From positions 186,001 to 250,000 of the forward strand of contig CANLOY010000005.1 in NCBI GenBank assembly GCA_947493005.1: 64,000 bases of DNA. The letters run 5' to 3'. Below the pieces are notes generated by a model. That model had not been told where the DNA came from and did no database searches. It was given only the letters and a program-made list of their open reading frames with translations. Positions 44,704 through 54,430 of this stretch are shown here, piece by piece; within the stretch, counting starts at the first letter, position 1, and every line of letters starts with the position of its first letter. Position numbers and translations under genes: made by a program. Source of the stretch: an uncultured Roseivirga sp. (GTDB lineage: Bacteria > Bacteroidota > Bacteroidia > Cytophagales > Cyclobacteriaceae).

Positions 44704-45264
44704 TCAGAGGTTTTCGAGATTGGATTTTCTTTGTTCTTTGAGCTTTTTGTAAAAGGAAGGAGTCAGACCTGTTATCTTCTTGAACTGATTGGACATATGA
44801 GCGGCACTACTGTAATGCAGCTTAAACGAAATTTCTGATAAAGTGAGTTCATCATAGAGTATCAATTCTTTTACTCTTTCTATTTTATTGAGAATGATGA
44901 ATTGCTGTATTGTCAATCCATTCACCGCTGAAAAAGTATTGGCCAAATAGGTGTAATCATAACCTAGTTTTTCACTGATGTGATCTGAATAGTTTACCTT
45001 TGGTAATTCATCAGAATGATGGATCATTTCAATAATCACATTTTTTATTCTATCTACCAGAATACTTTTCTGATCATCGAGCAGTTCCAAGCCTGAGCGC
45101 AGTAAATTGGCCCTCAATAGTTCCCGTTGTTCATTGGAAAAACTACTGAGTATCTCTACCGCACCTAATTCCACTACGGCATGCTTTAATCCCAACGTCT
45201 CTAATTCTTGCTTCACAAGAATTTTGCAGCGCAAGCTTACCATATATTTAATATAAATTTTCAT
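44704..45264 (-). CDS. AraC family transcriptional regulator (small, 186 aa)
   Basis: The N-terminal half (YMVSLRCKILVKQELETLGL and further) is a small domain found only in this AraC subgroup of Bacteroidota. The C-terminal half is a complete AraC double HTH: LGYDYTYLANTFSAVNGLTI and SEISFKLHYSSAAHMSNQFK followed by KITGLTPSFYKK. The subgroup usually sits among small stress genes, as here. Other starts (for example MVSLRCK) are possible. A GGTCTATGTCA site lies 23 bp upstream, which suggests that it may regulate itself and the neighbouring small genes. Confidence 0.88.
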   Translation of the reverse strand: MKIYIKYMVSLRCKILVKQELETLGLKHAVVELGAVEILSSFSNEQRELLRANLLRSGLELLDDQKSILVDRIKNVIIEMIHHSDELPKVNYSDHISEKLGYDYTYLANTFSAVNGLTIQQFIILNKIERVKELILYDELTLSEISFKLHYSSAAHMSNQFKKITGLTPSFYKKLKEQRKSNLENL

Positions 45265-45286
45265 GTTTACTTTCTATGTTATACGC

Positions 45287-45297
45287 GGTCTATGTCA
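45287..45297 (+). promoter_or_regulatory. GGTCTATGTCA motif upstream of the AraC regulator
   Basis: One or two mismatches to GGTTTATGTAA and GGGTTATGTCA found at 44388 and 44410. It lies 23 bp upstream of the ATG of the minus-strand AraC gene, a position where binding could repress its promoter. Confidence 0.4.
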
Positions 45298-45359
45298 AAA
45301 GAATTGACAGGATTGAAATTATTTACCATATGTTCCTTCAAAGCAGTTGCTTGAGTCCA

Positions 45360-45518
45360 TTACATCACTGGCATTATTAATTTTGACAAATATTTGCCTC
45401 GATTAACTGTATAGTCGATCGTAAGGTCACGTATGTACAAATACAGAAGAAAGGTTGGACCCAATTCAATTTTTGAACCCTTCTTAATAAAATGTTTATT
45501 GGTCACTTTGTAAGGCAT
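45360..45518 (-). CDS. possible small protein of 52 aa (low confidence)
   Basis: From the ATG at 45518 the minus strand reads MPYKVTNKHFIKKGSKIELG and continues PTFLLYLYIRDLTIDYTV to a TAA. The frame stays open about 20 codons further upstream without an ATG (ending GFIIQESRTIRG). The composition is protein-like, so this may be a short gene with an unusual start, the remnant of a larger gene, or chance. No family recognised. Confidence 0.3.
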   Translation of the reverse strand: MPYKVTNKHFIKKGSKIELGPTFLLYLYIRDLTIDYTVNRGKYLSKLIMPVM

Positions 45519-45609
45519 ACCCCGTATGGTTCTGGATTCTTGAATGATAAAACCTGTCGTGACATCTAAAAAGCCTTACCTTGGAATAAGTATCACATTA
45601 ATTAACCTA

Positions 45610-46356
45610 ATGTCTATAGAACAAAAATTAGCCGTCCTTATCGATGGTGACAATATTCCTTCCAAATACGTCAGGCAAATGATGCAGGAGGTTACCAAGT
45701 ATGGTAACCCTACGATCAAGAGGATTTACGGAGATTGGACTCAGCCACACTTAACCAAATGGAAAAACCTCCTATTGGAAAACGCCATCATTCCGATCCA
45801 GCAATATGCATACACTGTTGGCAAAAACGCTACAGATTCAGCCATGATTATTGACGCAATGGATATTCTATATTCAGGAAAAGTGGACGGTTTTTGTTTG
45901 GTATCTAGTGATAGTGATTTTACCCGTCTTGCAACAAGGCTAAGAGAGGCTGGCATGACAGTCATTGGTATTGGTGAGAAAAAAACCCCTGAACCTTTTG
46001 TGGTGGCCTGCAATCGCTTTATTTTTCTTGAAATACTTAGTTCAGAAGAAGAGTCTGGTAAGAAAAAGAGTTCTCCAGAATCTGGTGCTAACGCAACCGT
46101 AGATAAGTTAACACCTATGGATATTAGATTCATAGCTTCAACAATTTCTGATGTTGCAGATGAAGATGGTTGGGCCTTTTTAGGTGATGTGGGGAGCTTA
46201 CTTCAGAAGAAACGACCCAGTTTTGATTCCAGAAATTACGGCTTTCAGAAACTCACTCCTTTGATTAATTCCATTGATCGCTTCGAGATTGAGCCCAGAC
46301 AGAGTTCCAAAGATCGTTTTAAACTGATCTACGTAAAGGATAAGAAAGCGAAGTAG
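45610..46356 (+). CDS. NYN-domain (PIN-like) protein with C-terminal LOTUS/OST-HTH domain
   Basis: 248 aa from the ATG at 45610 (MSIEQKLAVLIDGDNIPSKY); the 22 extra codons in the ORF track are unlikely. The NYN nuclease-like domain shows acidic metal-binding residues in LIDGDN, AMIIDAMDILYSG and LVSSDSDFTRLA. The C-terminal part (IRFIASTISDVADEDGWAFL, then LTPLINSIDRFEI) is a LOTUS/OST-HTH RNA-binding module. LabA/DUF88-type NYN proteins of this layout are thought to process or bind RNA. The gene stands alone, convergent with the cupin gene across an intergenic repeat. Confidence 0.88.
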   Translation: MSIEQKLAVLIDGDNIPSKYVRQMMQEVTKYGNPTIKRIYGDWTQPHLTKWKNLLLENAIIPIQQYAYTVGKNATDSAMIIDAMDILYSGKVDGFCLVSSDSDFTRLATRLREAGMTVIGIGEKKTPEPFVVACNRFIFLEILSSEEESGKKKSSPESGANATVDKLTPMDIRFIASTISDVADEDGWAFLGDVGSLLQKKRPSFDSRNYGFQKLTPLINSIDRFEIEPRQSSKDRFKLIYVKDKKAK

Positions 46357-46739
46357 GATTATAGTAGAGACTTTGATTTTGTACTTAGTGAAAAGTTTCT
46401 AGCGGATAGTTAGGAAATTAAGGGGATTCCTCTTTGATCATCAATTTCCAATCTAGCTTCTTAAATCCAATATGCAAACGCACTCCACATGACATGTTTG
46501 TTTGACTAAATATCGCCCTCTATTGGTCGTTTAAGCTGTTTTTTGTCCGTTCTTTGTCATCCTCGAACAAAAAAGGGGCAAAAGAATGTTGGCTTCTCAG
46601 TATTTTCTTATCTCAGATAGGAAATTGATGAGAAATGCTTCTCATTTTTTCAGAAGATAGGGAGTTGAATATTACAGGAGACTCTAAATATTTATGTCTG
46701 CTATTTTCTTTTTTAAATGCGTTGCCCTGGAACAATAGT
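46357..46739. other. 383-bp spacer between convergent genes
   Basis: Contains copy A of the dispersed intergenic repeat (46488-46665). No ORF with coding character and no obvious T-tract terminator were seen in the rest. Confidence 0.6.
46488..46665. repeat. dispersed intergenic repeat, copy A
   Basis: Starts with ACATGACATGTTTGTTTG (one mismatch to copies B and C) and has the 17-nt core GCTTCTCAGTATTTTCT at 46593. It ends near CAGAAGATAGG. It is the most diverged copy. A local hairpin, ATGAGAA/TTCTCAT with loop ATGC, is present in its second half. Confidence 0.8.
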
Positions 46740-47387
46740 CTATTCATCTTCTTTGAACGGGAAATAATCCAGCACATCATACTCCCAGACGTTGGTAGGA
46801 AAAATGACCACAAGATTGGCTGTCTTTTCCCCTATGTTTTTAAAGGCATGAGGAACCATGGGAGGAATGTTGACTATATAAGGTGCCTCAATGGTGAAGA
46901 GGGTATCTCCCAGTGCATACAGAATTGTTCCTTCTAGCAACACGTGTGATTCTTCTCCCTTATGTGTATGCATAGGAGGTGCACCACCCGGAAAGGTTTC
47001 AGTAATACCAATTACCAGGTTCTGATACCCGTGTTTATAGCCCTCCATAACATGGACGTATTCACCAGGGCCGGGATTGATGGCTGGTAGATCTTCTACT
47101 TTGGCAGCATAGTCTTTCCAGTACTTTAGATTTTTAGTTTCGTAACCTGCCGGTACTGTTCTTCTTTCCAATACCTTGTGAGAATGATGTTGGGCATGCA
47201 GGTATTCAATGATTGAATCTGGTACTGTTTTGACCTCTTCTACTAGTTTATCAATAGAAAATGTTTCTTTGGTTTGGTCATGCGTGTGTGTGCCCTCTCC
47301 ATGCGAATGTGTATCGCTTTTTTCTTTAGAGCAGGAAAACAATAGGGTTGCAAAAAGAGCTGCAAATGTTAGTTGTATGGTTCTCAT
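46740..47387 (-). CDS. cupin-domain lipoprotein
   Basis: 215 aa. The lipobox is LLFSC with the acylated Cys near residue 19. A His/Asp-rich stretch follows (HSHGEGTHTHDQ), possibly metal-binding. The C-terminal cupin domain has the metal-site motif PPMHTHKGEESHVLLEG and the second motif MVPHAFKN. Secreted cupins of this type are often metal-dependent enzymes or binding proteins; the substrate is unknown. It is divergent from the hybrid kinase with 122 bp between starts, so the kinase may control it. Confidence 0.85.
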   Translation of the reverse strand: MRTIQLTFAALFATLLFSCSKEKSDTHSHGEGTHTHDQTKETFSIDKLVEEVKTVPDSIIEYLHAQHHSHKVLERRTVPAGYETKNLKYWKDYAAKVEDLPAINPGPGEYVHVMEGYKHGYQNLVIGITETFPGGAPPMHTHKGEESHVLLEGTILYALGDTLFTIEAPYIVNIPPMVPHAFKNIGEKTANLVVIFPTNVWEYDVLDYFPFKEDE

Positions 47388-47509
47388 GATAAATGGTTAA
47401 GTTTCGGAGGGCTAAGTTAAGATGGTTGTGAGAAAAGTACTGTGTGAAATGATTCAGACATTGTGCAAAAACAGCCAAAAACCCTTATTAGTGTATGTTA
47501 GTGCAGAAA

Positions 47510-50383
47510 ATGGATTTAAGTATTTATCAATTAAGCCTTGGTCTTAAGGGCCTGGTTTTTCTTGCTTTTCTGGGATTGATTAGTTTCAAGGTTGAAGCAC
47601 AGCAACAGAGGGCAGATAGTCTTAAGGAAGTGCTTGAAAATACCAAGTCTGTACCAGCACGTTTAAATGTATTGCTGGAGTTGAGTAGAACTCATTCCCG
47701 AATAGACCCTCAGGCTTCACAGCAGTTTGCACAACAAATACTTTCGGATAGCACAGTGAGTACACAGCATCAAAAGGCAATGGCCTACTATTTCCTTGGT
47801 CTTTCCTATATGAGCCTTAACGAGTATGACAGTGCCTTAATTGAACTCAACAAGGCCTGGAGACGTGCGCAAAACATAGATGATCAAACTGATAGAATTC
47901 AGATTGCCAAATCACTTTCCGATTGTCAGCGTGCCTTGGGTAATTTCAATGCTGCTTTTGAGGTTGCCTTTGAAGGCTTGCACATTACTGAGGAGACCAG
48001 GAATTACCGTGAGTCTGGAGCTTTGAATAATAAAATAGGGGAACTATATCGTGAGCAGTACGAAACCGAAAAGGCAATACAACACCTAAAGGCAGCCTAT
48101 GATAGCTATTCCAAAGCCAATCGCGAACGAGGAATGCTTGCAGCTAAAGCAAACATGGCTCTTGCCTACAAACAGCGGGACGCGGACAAGGCTCTTGATG
48201 TTTATCAAGAGTTGTTGGACGAATTCAATCACTTGTTCAATAGCTGGGACTCAGCGCGTATCTATTCAAATCTCGCGAATATCAACCTTGACCTTAGCCG
48301 ATTTGAAAAAGCCGAAACCTATTTGATGCAGGCATTGGCATGTCATGAAAAGATCGACCGACCAGTTTCTCTGGCTTATGTGTACAAAGAATTGGGAGAA
48401 CTATACATCAGAACAGATCAGCCCAATAAGGTGATCCAATTTGCTGACAAGGCTTTGGGGATGGCCAATGAACTGAGTCACCAGTCTCTCCGTTATCAAT
48501 CATCAAAGCAATTGGCCGATGCTTATGCGAAACTGGGAATGTATCGTTTGGCACACCGGTATTTGCTTGACTTCATTGGGCTCAAGGACAGTATTATCAG
48601 TAGAGAAAAAATTGAACTGAGCAATGAGCTGGAGGCCCGGTATGCTACTGCTCAAAAAGAACAGAAAATCCAGCTACAAGAGGAACAGCTCGCGAGGCAG
48701 GAAGCCGAAATAAACAAGGAATTGTTGTTACGAAATGTCTTGATCGGGGGAGTTATCCTACTTTTTCTACTTGGTGTGTTTATCTATCGGAATGCTCAAT
48801 TGCAGGTCAGAAAGAAGAATGAGATCAAACAAATAGCCGATAAGGTTCAGGAGCTGCAATCTACCCAGTCGCGTTGGTTTACAAACATTGCTCATGAATT
48901 GCGGACTCCCTTAACGCTCATTCTTGGCCCAATCCAGAATCTCAAAAAAAGTAGTGAAATGCCACAACATCTGCAAAGCGAAATTTCTTTGGCCAAGAAG
49001 TATGGAGATCAATTGATCGATCGGGTTAACGAGATTTTGGAGATTTCAAGATTGGAAGCCGGCAAGTTGGTTTTGAATCAGCGTCCTACTGATATCGTCA
49101 GGTTACTGAGGCAGGTAGAAGCGTCTTTTGAGTCGTATGCTTCAGAAAAAGATGTAGAGCTGACATTAGAATGTGATCCATCTCCCATAACAATGAATAT
49201 AGATCCAAGTAAAGTGATCGCCATATTTAATAATCTAGTCTCTAATGCTATCAAGTTTACAACGGCTGGTAATTCCGTCAATATTGAACTGAAAAAACAG
49301 AAGAAAAACACTGGTGATGTTGAGATCAGTGTGGTAGACTCTGGGGTAGGTATTTCAGCCGATGATTTACCCCATGTTTTTGATCGGTTCTATCAAGTTT
49401 TTCGCGGAGATGACCAACAATATGGTGGATCCGGAGTCGGATTGACTTTGTCTCAGGAATTGGCCAAACTTCATGGGGGTCGAATCACGGTTGCTAGTAA
49501 AATTGGCATAGGAAGTACTTTTACCTTGTCTCTTCCCTCTTCCTTGATCACCCAAGAAGTGCTTGAAACGATTGCTGAAGATAATTCCCTCTCAGATGAA
49601 TTTGATACCAGGAAAACTCTGAGATCACCTGAAAATTCAGCGTGCAAAATTCTATTGGTAGAAGACCACCCGGATATGCGAAACTATATCCAAGAACTTC
49701 TAAGTCCATATTATGATGTGATCGAAGCCGTAAATGGCGTTCAGGCCTTAAGAGAATTAGATCACCTTTCTCCTGACTTGATCATCTCAGATGTGAGAAT
49801 GCCTGAAATGGACGGTCTGACCTTTGCGAAAAAGGTTAAGGCAAATGAAAAACACAGGCTCACGCCATTTATAAATCTAACTGCTCATGCCAATGAAAAG
49901 GATCGGCTGATTGCCTTAAAGACCGGGGTAGATGACTATCTCGTCAAACCTTTTGATGCTGAGGAACTGCTGGTGAGAGTGAATAATCTAATCCGTAATG
50001 CACAGGAAAGAAGAGAGGCCAGCGCTGAATTGGTGGAGCATCAGTCAAAAAATGGGAATTTGAGTCACGATGAAAAAGTGATGGAAAATCTGGAAAATCT
50101 GGTGTGGGAAAATATGAAGGAGAGCTCATTCTCCGTAACTGATTTGAGTCAAATGGCCGCTATGAGTACAAGTTCCCTGAACAGGCACGTAAAAAAAATG
50201 ACAGGACTTACTCCGGGCCAATTGATCAGGGATATTCGCCTGCAAAAGGCGATTGAATTACTTGAGTCAAAGCAATTTGGCAGTATTTCAGGAGTTGTTT
50301 ATGAAGTCGGATTTGAGGATGTATCCAGTTTTTCAAGGTTGTTTAAAAAACGCTTTGGGAAAAGCCCGTCAAGCTATAAGTAG
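47510..50383 (+). CDS. hybrid two-component sensor: TPR-TM-HisKA-HATPase-REC-AraC
   Basis: 957 aa from the ATG at 47510 (MDLSIYQLS); the ORF track adds five codons. A signal peptide or N-terminal helix ends near KVEAQQ. About eight TPR-like repeats span residues 60-390, followed by a transmembrane helix (NVLIGGVILLFLLGVFIYR near 415). The phospho-His is in FTNIAHELRTPL near 465. ATPase boxes are DSGVGISADDLPHVFDRFY and GGSGVGLTLSQELAKLHGG. The receiver has its phospho-Asp in LIISDVRMPEMDG near 766, and the C-terminus is an AraC HTH. One-protein systems like this are common in Bacteroidota; here periplasmic TPRs replace the usual propeller sensor, so a protein or peptide signal is possible. 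Confidence 0.95.
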   Translation: MDLSIYQLSLGLKGLVFLAFLGLISFKVEAQQQRADSLKEVLENTKSVPARLNVLLELSRTHSRIDPQASQQFAQQILSDSTVSTQHQKAMAYYFLGLSYMSLNEYDSALIELNKAWRRAQNIDDQTDRIQIAKSLSDCQRALGNFNAAFEVAFEGLHITEETRNYRESGALNNKIGELYREQYETEKAIQHLKAAYDSYSKANRERGMLAAKANMALAYKQRDADKALDVYQELLDEFNHLFNSWDSARIYSNLANINLDLSRFEKAETYLMQALACHEKIDRPVSLAYVYKELGELYIRTDQPNKVIQFADKALGMANELSHQSLRYQSSKQLADAYAKLGMYRLAHRYLLDFIGLKDSIISREKIELSNELEARYATAQKEQKIQLQEEQLARQEAEINKELLLRNVLIGGVILLFLLGVFIYRNAQLQVRKKNEIKQIADKVQELQSTQSRWFTNIAHELRTPLTLILGPIQNLKKSSEMPQHLQSEISLAKKYGDQLIDRVNEILEISRLEAGKLVLNQRPTDIVRLLRQVEASFESYASEKDVELTLECDPSPITMNIDPSKVIAIFNNLVSNAIKFTTAGNSVNIELKKQKKNTGDVEISVVDSGVGISADDLPHVFDRFYQVFRGDDQQYGGSGVGLTLSQELAKLHGGRITVASKIGIGSTFTLSLPSSLITQEVLETIAEDNSLSDEFDTRKTLRSPENSACKILLVEDHPDMRNYIQELLSPYYDVIEAVNGVQALRELDHLSPDLIISDVRMPEMDGLTFAKKVKANEKHRLTPFINLTAHANEKDRLIALKTGVDDYLVKPFDAEELLVRVNNLIRNAQERREASAELVEHQSKNGNLSHDEKVMENLENLVWENMKESSFSVTDLSQMAAMSTSSLNRHVKKMTGLTPGQLIRDIRLQKAIELLESKQFGSISGVVYEVGFEDVSSFSRLFKKRFGKSPSSYK

Positions 50384-50751
50384 TTAATTGATCTGATGGC
50401 TTTTGAATAACCCCTGCCACGATCCTTGGATTGAAGATGACTAACAGGGCTTCATATCAATATCCAATCAATTTTTCAACCCCAATAAAACCACATTCTC
50501 CACATGATATGTTTGTTTGGCTTAAAAACATGTTTTTTAGCTCGTATACGCTAATTTTTCACTAACAAGCCTTATACGCGGACAAGACTCGGACAAAGCC
50601 ATGTGCGCTTCTCAGTATTTTCTCATTTCAAATGGGAAATGAATAGGAAAAGCTTCTCATCTTTTCAGAAGATAGGAAATGGATGAGAAATAGGCCGTTC
50701 CAATGTATTAGGCATTGATTCGTCATTATGATGTCCCTTTAGACAGAGTAA
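50384..50751. other. 368-bp spacer between convergent genes
   Basis: Contains copy B of the dispersed repeat (50502-50692). No coding potential seen elsewhere in the spacer. Confidence 0.6.
50502..50692. repeat. dispersed intergenic repeat, copy B
   Basis: Begins ACATGATATGTTTGTTTG, has the middle element CGCGGACAAGA followed by GGACAA, and shares a 44-nt perfectly identical block with copy C (50607-50650 here). The 3' half forms an inverted repeat TTCTCATC ... GATGAGAA, so a transcript or single strand can fold. Confidence 0.88.
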
Positions 50752-53004
50752 TTAATTGATGTAATCCATTAAAAACCTTCCTGTATGGCTAGTTGCTTCC
50801 TTTATTATTTCATGTGGACTTCCTTCAAAAATAACCTCTCCACCTGAAATGCCACCTTCTGGACCAATGTCAATAATCCAATCTGCAACATGGATGATGT
50901 CCAGACTATGTTCGATCACAATCAATGTATTACCATTATCAACTAATTCATTAAATAGCTTAATAATTAGTGATATATCAGATAAGTGTAATCCTGTGGT
51001 GGGTTCGTCCAAAATGTAGATATTTCCCTCTTTGTGTAATTCACTTGCCAATTTCACACGCTGACACTCTCCTCCTGAGAGGGTTGATAAGGATTGCCCT
51101 AACTTTAGATAACCTAGTCCTACTTTTTCAAGTAATGATAGTTTTTTGAGAATAGCTTGTTGGTCAAAAAACAGCAATGCTTCATTGATAGTTAGGTCTA
51201 ATACCTCTACTATATTCTTGTCATTCAATTTGTAAATAAGAGCTTCTTCATTATATCTGTTCCCTCCGCATTGTTCACATTGTGTTTTCACCGGGTCAAG
51301 AAATGCCATATCAATATGAATAAATCCTACACCTTTACATTTAGTGCATGCCCCTTTAGCATTGAAGCTGAACAAGGATGGATCAACATTGTTAACAGAA
51401 CCAAATAACTTTCTAATGTCGTTAAACACTCCTACGTATGTAGCAGGATTAGAACGATTTGATTTTCCAATCGGACTTTGGTCGATCACAATTGAATCGG
51501 GATATTCTCTCAGGAAAGCCTGGTGAATAAGTGAGCTTTTACCAGAACCTGCAACACCTGTGATGCAGGTGAAAATATTCTTTGGAATAGCCACTGATAC
51601 ATTTTTAAGGTTATTATCATTTGCATCTTTAATGTGGAAATGACCTTTAACTTTTCGGTAATTGTCTTTCTGGGGAGCTCCTTTTAGGAGCATTTTTCCT
51701 GTCAACGATTTACTACCCTTAATGGCCTCATACGTCCCTTGAAATACAACCTCACCACCATATCTCCCTGCCCTTGGCCCCATATCTACAATATGGTCAG
51801 CTATCTTGATTACATCAGGATCATGTTCCACTACTAAAATGGTATTGCCAGCATCTCGTAAATTAATAAGTAAATCATTTACCAAATGAACATCACGAGG
51901 GTGAAGCCCTACACTTGGTTCATCCAATACATAAAGCATTTCCGTAAGACTATTACCTAATTGCTTAGATAATTTTACTCTTTGTGCCTCTCCACCGGAT
52001 AGCGTTCCTGTTTGTCGTGATAAATTCAAGTAACCTACACCTAAGTCGATTAGGTTTTTCAAACGATAGGTGACTTGATCCAAAACTGTTGATGCTTCTT
52101 CATTGTCAATTTTTGAAATGAAACAGTGAAGGTCGTTTAATTGAAATTCTGATAACTCATGAATGTTTTTTCCATTGATTTTTACCGCTAATGCTGTTTG
52201 ACTTAAGCGACTTCCAAGGCAAACATCACAGGTTCTTGAAGTAATGAACTGATCAATGATTTTTCTTCTTCTCTCTGTTAGACTGCCAACGTCCTTGTTC
52301 AAAAATCCTTTTTTGATTTTGGTGACAATTCCATTAAAGTTGGCATCAAAAGCAGTATTGCCTTCTCCATACTTAAAGCTTTCACCGTCTGCGTAAAGTA
52401 ATCGTTCTTTTTCTTCTTCTGTGTATTTGCCGAGAGGTTTGTTTGTATCAAAAAAACCAGAATTAGCTACAATCTTCCATGCCAGAGAATCAACTTTAAA
52501 GTCAGGGAACCGAATTGCACCTGTATTGAGTGATTTTGACCAATCAAATACTTTGTCTAGATCAATTTTGTTCACTTTGCCAACACCACCACAGTTAGGA
52601 CACATGCCTTCGGGTGAATTGAAAGAGAAGTAATTGGAAGGTCCTATAAATGAATCACCAATACGGGAAAATAATAGTCTAAGAAAGCTACTAATTTCTG
52701 AAATTGTCCCTACGGTTGATCGTGAGTTTCCTGTAATTCGTTTTTGTTCCAATAGGATTACTGGTGAAAGTCCCTTAATCAAATCATAATCAGCCTGTTC
52801 ATACTTGGGCAATCTGCTTCGTGCGAAAGTACTGAAGGTGTCATATAACTGACGTTGTGCTTCAGCTGTGATGGTTTCAAAAACCAATGATGATTTACCT
52901 GAACCAGAAACACCAGTAAATACCACTATTTTGTTTCGTGGGATTTCAACGTCAATATTCTTCAGGTTGTTTTGACGTGCTCCCGTGATAATAATTGAAC
53001 TCAT
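50752..53004 (-). CDS. UvrA-like tandem ABC ATPase (short paralogue)
   Basis: 750 aa, against about 940 for canonical UvrA. Two ABC modules are present, each with Walker A ([22 protein letters not shown]) and signature ([22 protein letters not shown]), plus Walker [12 protein letters not shown] in the second. Zinc modules are visible in [20 protein letters not shown] and CTKCKGVGF with a later CEQCGG. The shorter length suggests loss of the UvrB-binding region seen in true UvrA, as in UvrA2/DrrC-type paralogues linked to antibiotic or DNA-damage tolerance. It follows the DHFR-like gene with 4 bp between them. Confidence 0.9.
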   Translation of the reverse strand: MSSIIITGARQNNLKNIDVEIPRNKIVVFTGVSGSGKSSLVFETITAEAQRQLYDTFSTFARSRLPKYEQADYDLIKGLSPVILLEQKRITGNSRSTVGTISEISSFLRLLFSRIGDSFIGPSNYFSFNSPEGMCPNCGGVGKVNKIDLDKVFDWSKSLNTGAIRFPDFKVDSLAWKIVANSGFFDTNKPLGKYTEEEKERLLYADGESFKYGEGNTAFDANFNGIVTKIKKGFLNKDVGSLTERRRKIIDQFITSRTCDVCLGSRLSQTALAVKINGKNIHELSEFQLNDLHCFISKIDNEEASTVLDQVTYRLKNLIDLGVGYLNLSRQTGTLSGGEAQRVKLSKQLGNSLTEMLYVLDEPSVGLHPRDVHLVNDLLINLRDAGNTILVVEHDPDVIKIADHIVDMGPRAGRYGGEVVFQGTYEAIKGSKSLTGKMLLKGAPQKDNYRKVKGHFHIKDANDNNLKNVSVAIPKNIFTCITGVAGSGKSSLIHQAFLREYPDSIVIDQSPIGKSNRSNPATYVGVFNDIRKLFGSVNNVDPSLFSFNAKGACTKCKGVGFIHIDMAFLDPVKTQCEQCGGNRYNEEALIYKLNDKNIVEVLDLTINEALLFFDQQAILKKLSLLEKVGLGYLKLGQSLSTLSGGECQRVKLASELHKEGNIYILDEPTTGLHLSDISLIIKLFNELVDNGNTLIVIEHSLDIIHVADWIIDIGPEGGISGGEVIFEGSPHEIIKEATSHTGRFLMDYIN

Positions 53005-53008
53005 AGGC

Positions 53009-53545
53009 TTATTTTTTCTTGTAATGAACTTGTATTAAGCCCGATTCATATTTTTTACTGGAAATTGCTTCTAAATGGATTCTTGGTGTTTCACCTCTAA
53101 ATAGACGTTTTCCATCACCCAAAATGATAGGAATGATACTAATACTATATTCATCAATCAGGTTATGATCCATCAACATTTTTACGACCATTGCACCACC
53201 ATCACAATAAATGTTTTTGCCACCCTGTCCTTTTAACGCTTTGATTAGATTCTCCACTCCGTTGTTGTAAAACGTTACGCCATTTTCGTTATCGCGCTCT
53301 TGTCGTGTGATAATATAACATCTGTGCTTATTTGCGGGAGGGAAAACACCACCAGTCATGCTTAATACTTTTTCATAGGTCTTGCTTCCAACTATATAGG
53401 TATCCACGGTTTCATTAAATGCAGTGTATCCATAATCCTCACCTTCTTTTTCGACTATTGATAGCCATGATAAATCATCATCCTTTGCTGCCAAAAATCC
53501 GTCCAGACTCATACTGATATAAAGGATTAGTTTTCTTCTTTCCAT
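53009..53545 (-). CDS. dihydrofolate reductase family (RibD C-terminal-like) protein
   Basis: 178 aa from the ATG at 53545 (MERRKLILYIS); a start four codons earlier is equally possible. It has the DHFR/RibD-type nucleotide fold: LYISMSLDGFLAAKDDDLSW, VGSKTYEKVL, NIYCDGGAMVVKML and SIIPIILGDGKRLF. Such proteins are usually not true folate reductases, and the substrate is unknown. It sits between the AraC regulator and the UvrA-like gene on one strand, probably one transcript. Confidence 0.88.
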   Translation of the reverse strand: MERRKLILYISMSLDGFLAAKDDDLSWLSIVEKEGEDYGYTAFNETVDTYIVGSKTYEKVLSMTGGVFPPANKHRCYIITRQERDNENGVTFYNNGVENLIKALKGQGGKNIYCDGGAMVVKMLMDHNLIDEYSISIIPIILGDGKRLFRGETPRIHLEAISSKKYESGLIQVHYKKK

Positions 53546-53620
53546 TTTTGTACTCATTTTTACTTGAATACAAAAGTCAATACGTGAAGAGAAAAAAAAT
53601 TGTACAGGGTTTACGCACGG

Positions 53621-54430
53621 TTAAGATTGGTTCTTTTGAAATTGCTTTGGAGTGCATCCATGATGTTTTTTAAACACCCGAATGAAGTGAGATTGGTCAT
53701 AAAATCCAGATTCAAGACCTACCTGGGTAAGTGCTGCTTTGGGATGTCTCTGAATTAATTGAGTTGCGTAATTTACCTGTTTTAGCCTGAGATATTCGCT
53801 AGGTGTTAAGGTGTAAAACTTCTTAAATTTCTCAATAAAGGATTTCTGTGTAATGGATGTCGAATTACTAAAATCCCGTAAGGCTCCATTTCGCATCAGT
53901 TCTGGCGAGATGTGCTTTTCAAACTTCATTAAATCAGGATCAATGTCAACAAGGCCAAAGAATTTGGCTAAAGTAGATTCCACGTTTTTGAACTTTGGAG
54001 TTTCAGGTTCGACCAGTTCTTCAAAGAGAACATCAGAAAGTTGTCGCATGCCGGGGCCTGCAAACCTCTCCAATAATATTCCATAATAATGAGGCTTTAA
54101 AATAAATCCCACATTTAGGTGCTTTCCTGATGTGATCGTATGAAATGGAGAGGTTTTTAGTCCTGATATGATATAATGGTCGGACATTGACACAAAACTC
54201 TCAATATTTTCACCTTCCACTTGAAATTGATCACCATAATTGAAGATTAATTCTGTAAATAAAGCGGCATGGTGGCTGGCTGATACATCAAAAGCATCAG
54301 CTTTGGCAATCCATATTGTCTCAATGATTTGATTTAGTGGGAAAGCTGGTCGATATATGGACTGGTCTATTATCCAACAAAGGTAGTTAGTTATGGCTTC
54401 TCGATTCCAACAAGCAGATGCATTCAACAT
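53621..54430 (-). CDS. AraC family transcriptional regulator (269 aa)
   Basis: The N-terminal domain is a cupin-like sensor region specific to this subgroup (SMSDHYIISGLKTSPFHTIT). The C-terminal HTH reads TSITQKSFIEKFKKFYTLTP and AALTQVGLESGFYDQSHFIR followed by KKHHGCTPKQFQ. It heads the DHFR-like/UvrA-like genes and probably regulates them. Its ATG lies inside the first bases of repeat copy C, so the promoter of this operon is embedded in the repeat. Confidence 0.88.
   Translation of the reverse strand: MLNASACWNREAITNYLCWIIDQSIYRPAFPLNQIIETIWIAKADAFDVSASHHAALFTELIFNYGDQFQVEGENIESFVSMSDHYIISGLKTSPFHTITSGKHLNVGFILKPHYYGILLERFAGPGMRQLSDVLFEELVEPETPKFKNVESTLAKFFGLVDIDPDLMKFEKHISPELMRNGALRDFSNSTSITQKSFIEKFKKFYTLTPSEYLRLKQVNYATQLIQRHPKAALTQVGLESGFYDQSHFIRVFKKHHGCTPKQFQKNQS

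Larger units (their letters stand above)
45265..45609. other. 345-bp spacer between AraC regulator and NYN/LOTUS gene
   Basis: Holds a GGTCTATGTCA motif (45287-45297), a possible 52-aa minus-strand ORF (45360-45518) and the promoter region of the NYN/LOTUS gene. Nothing else was recognised. Confidence 0.5.
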
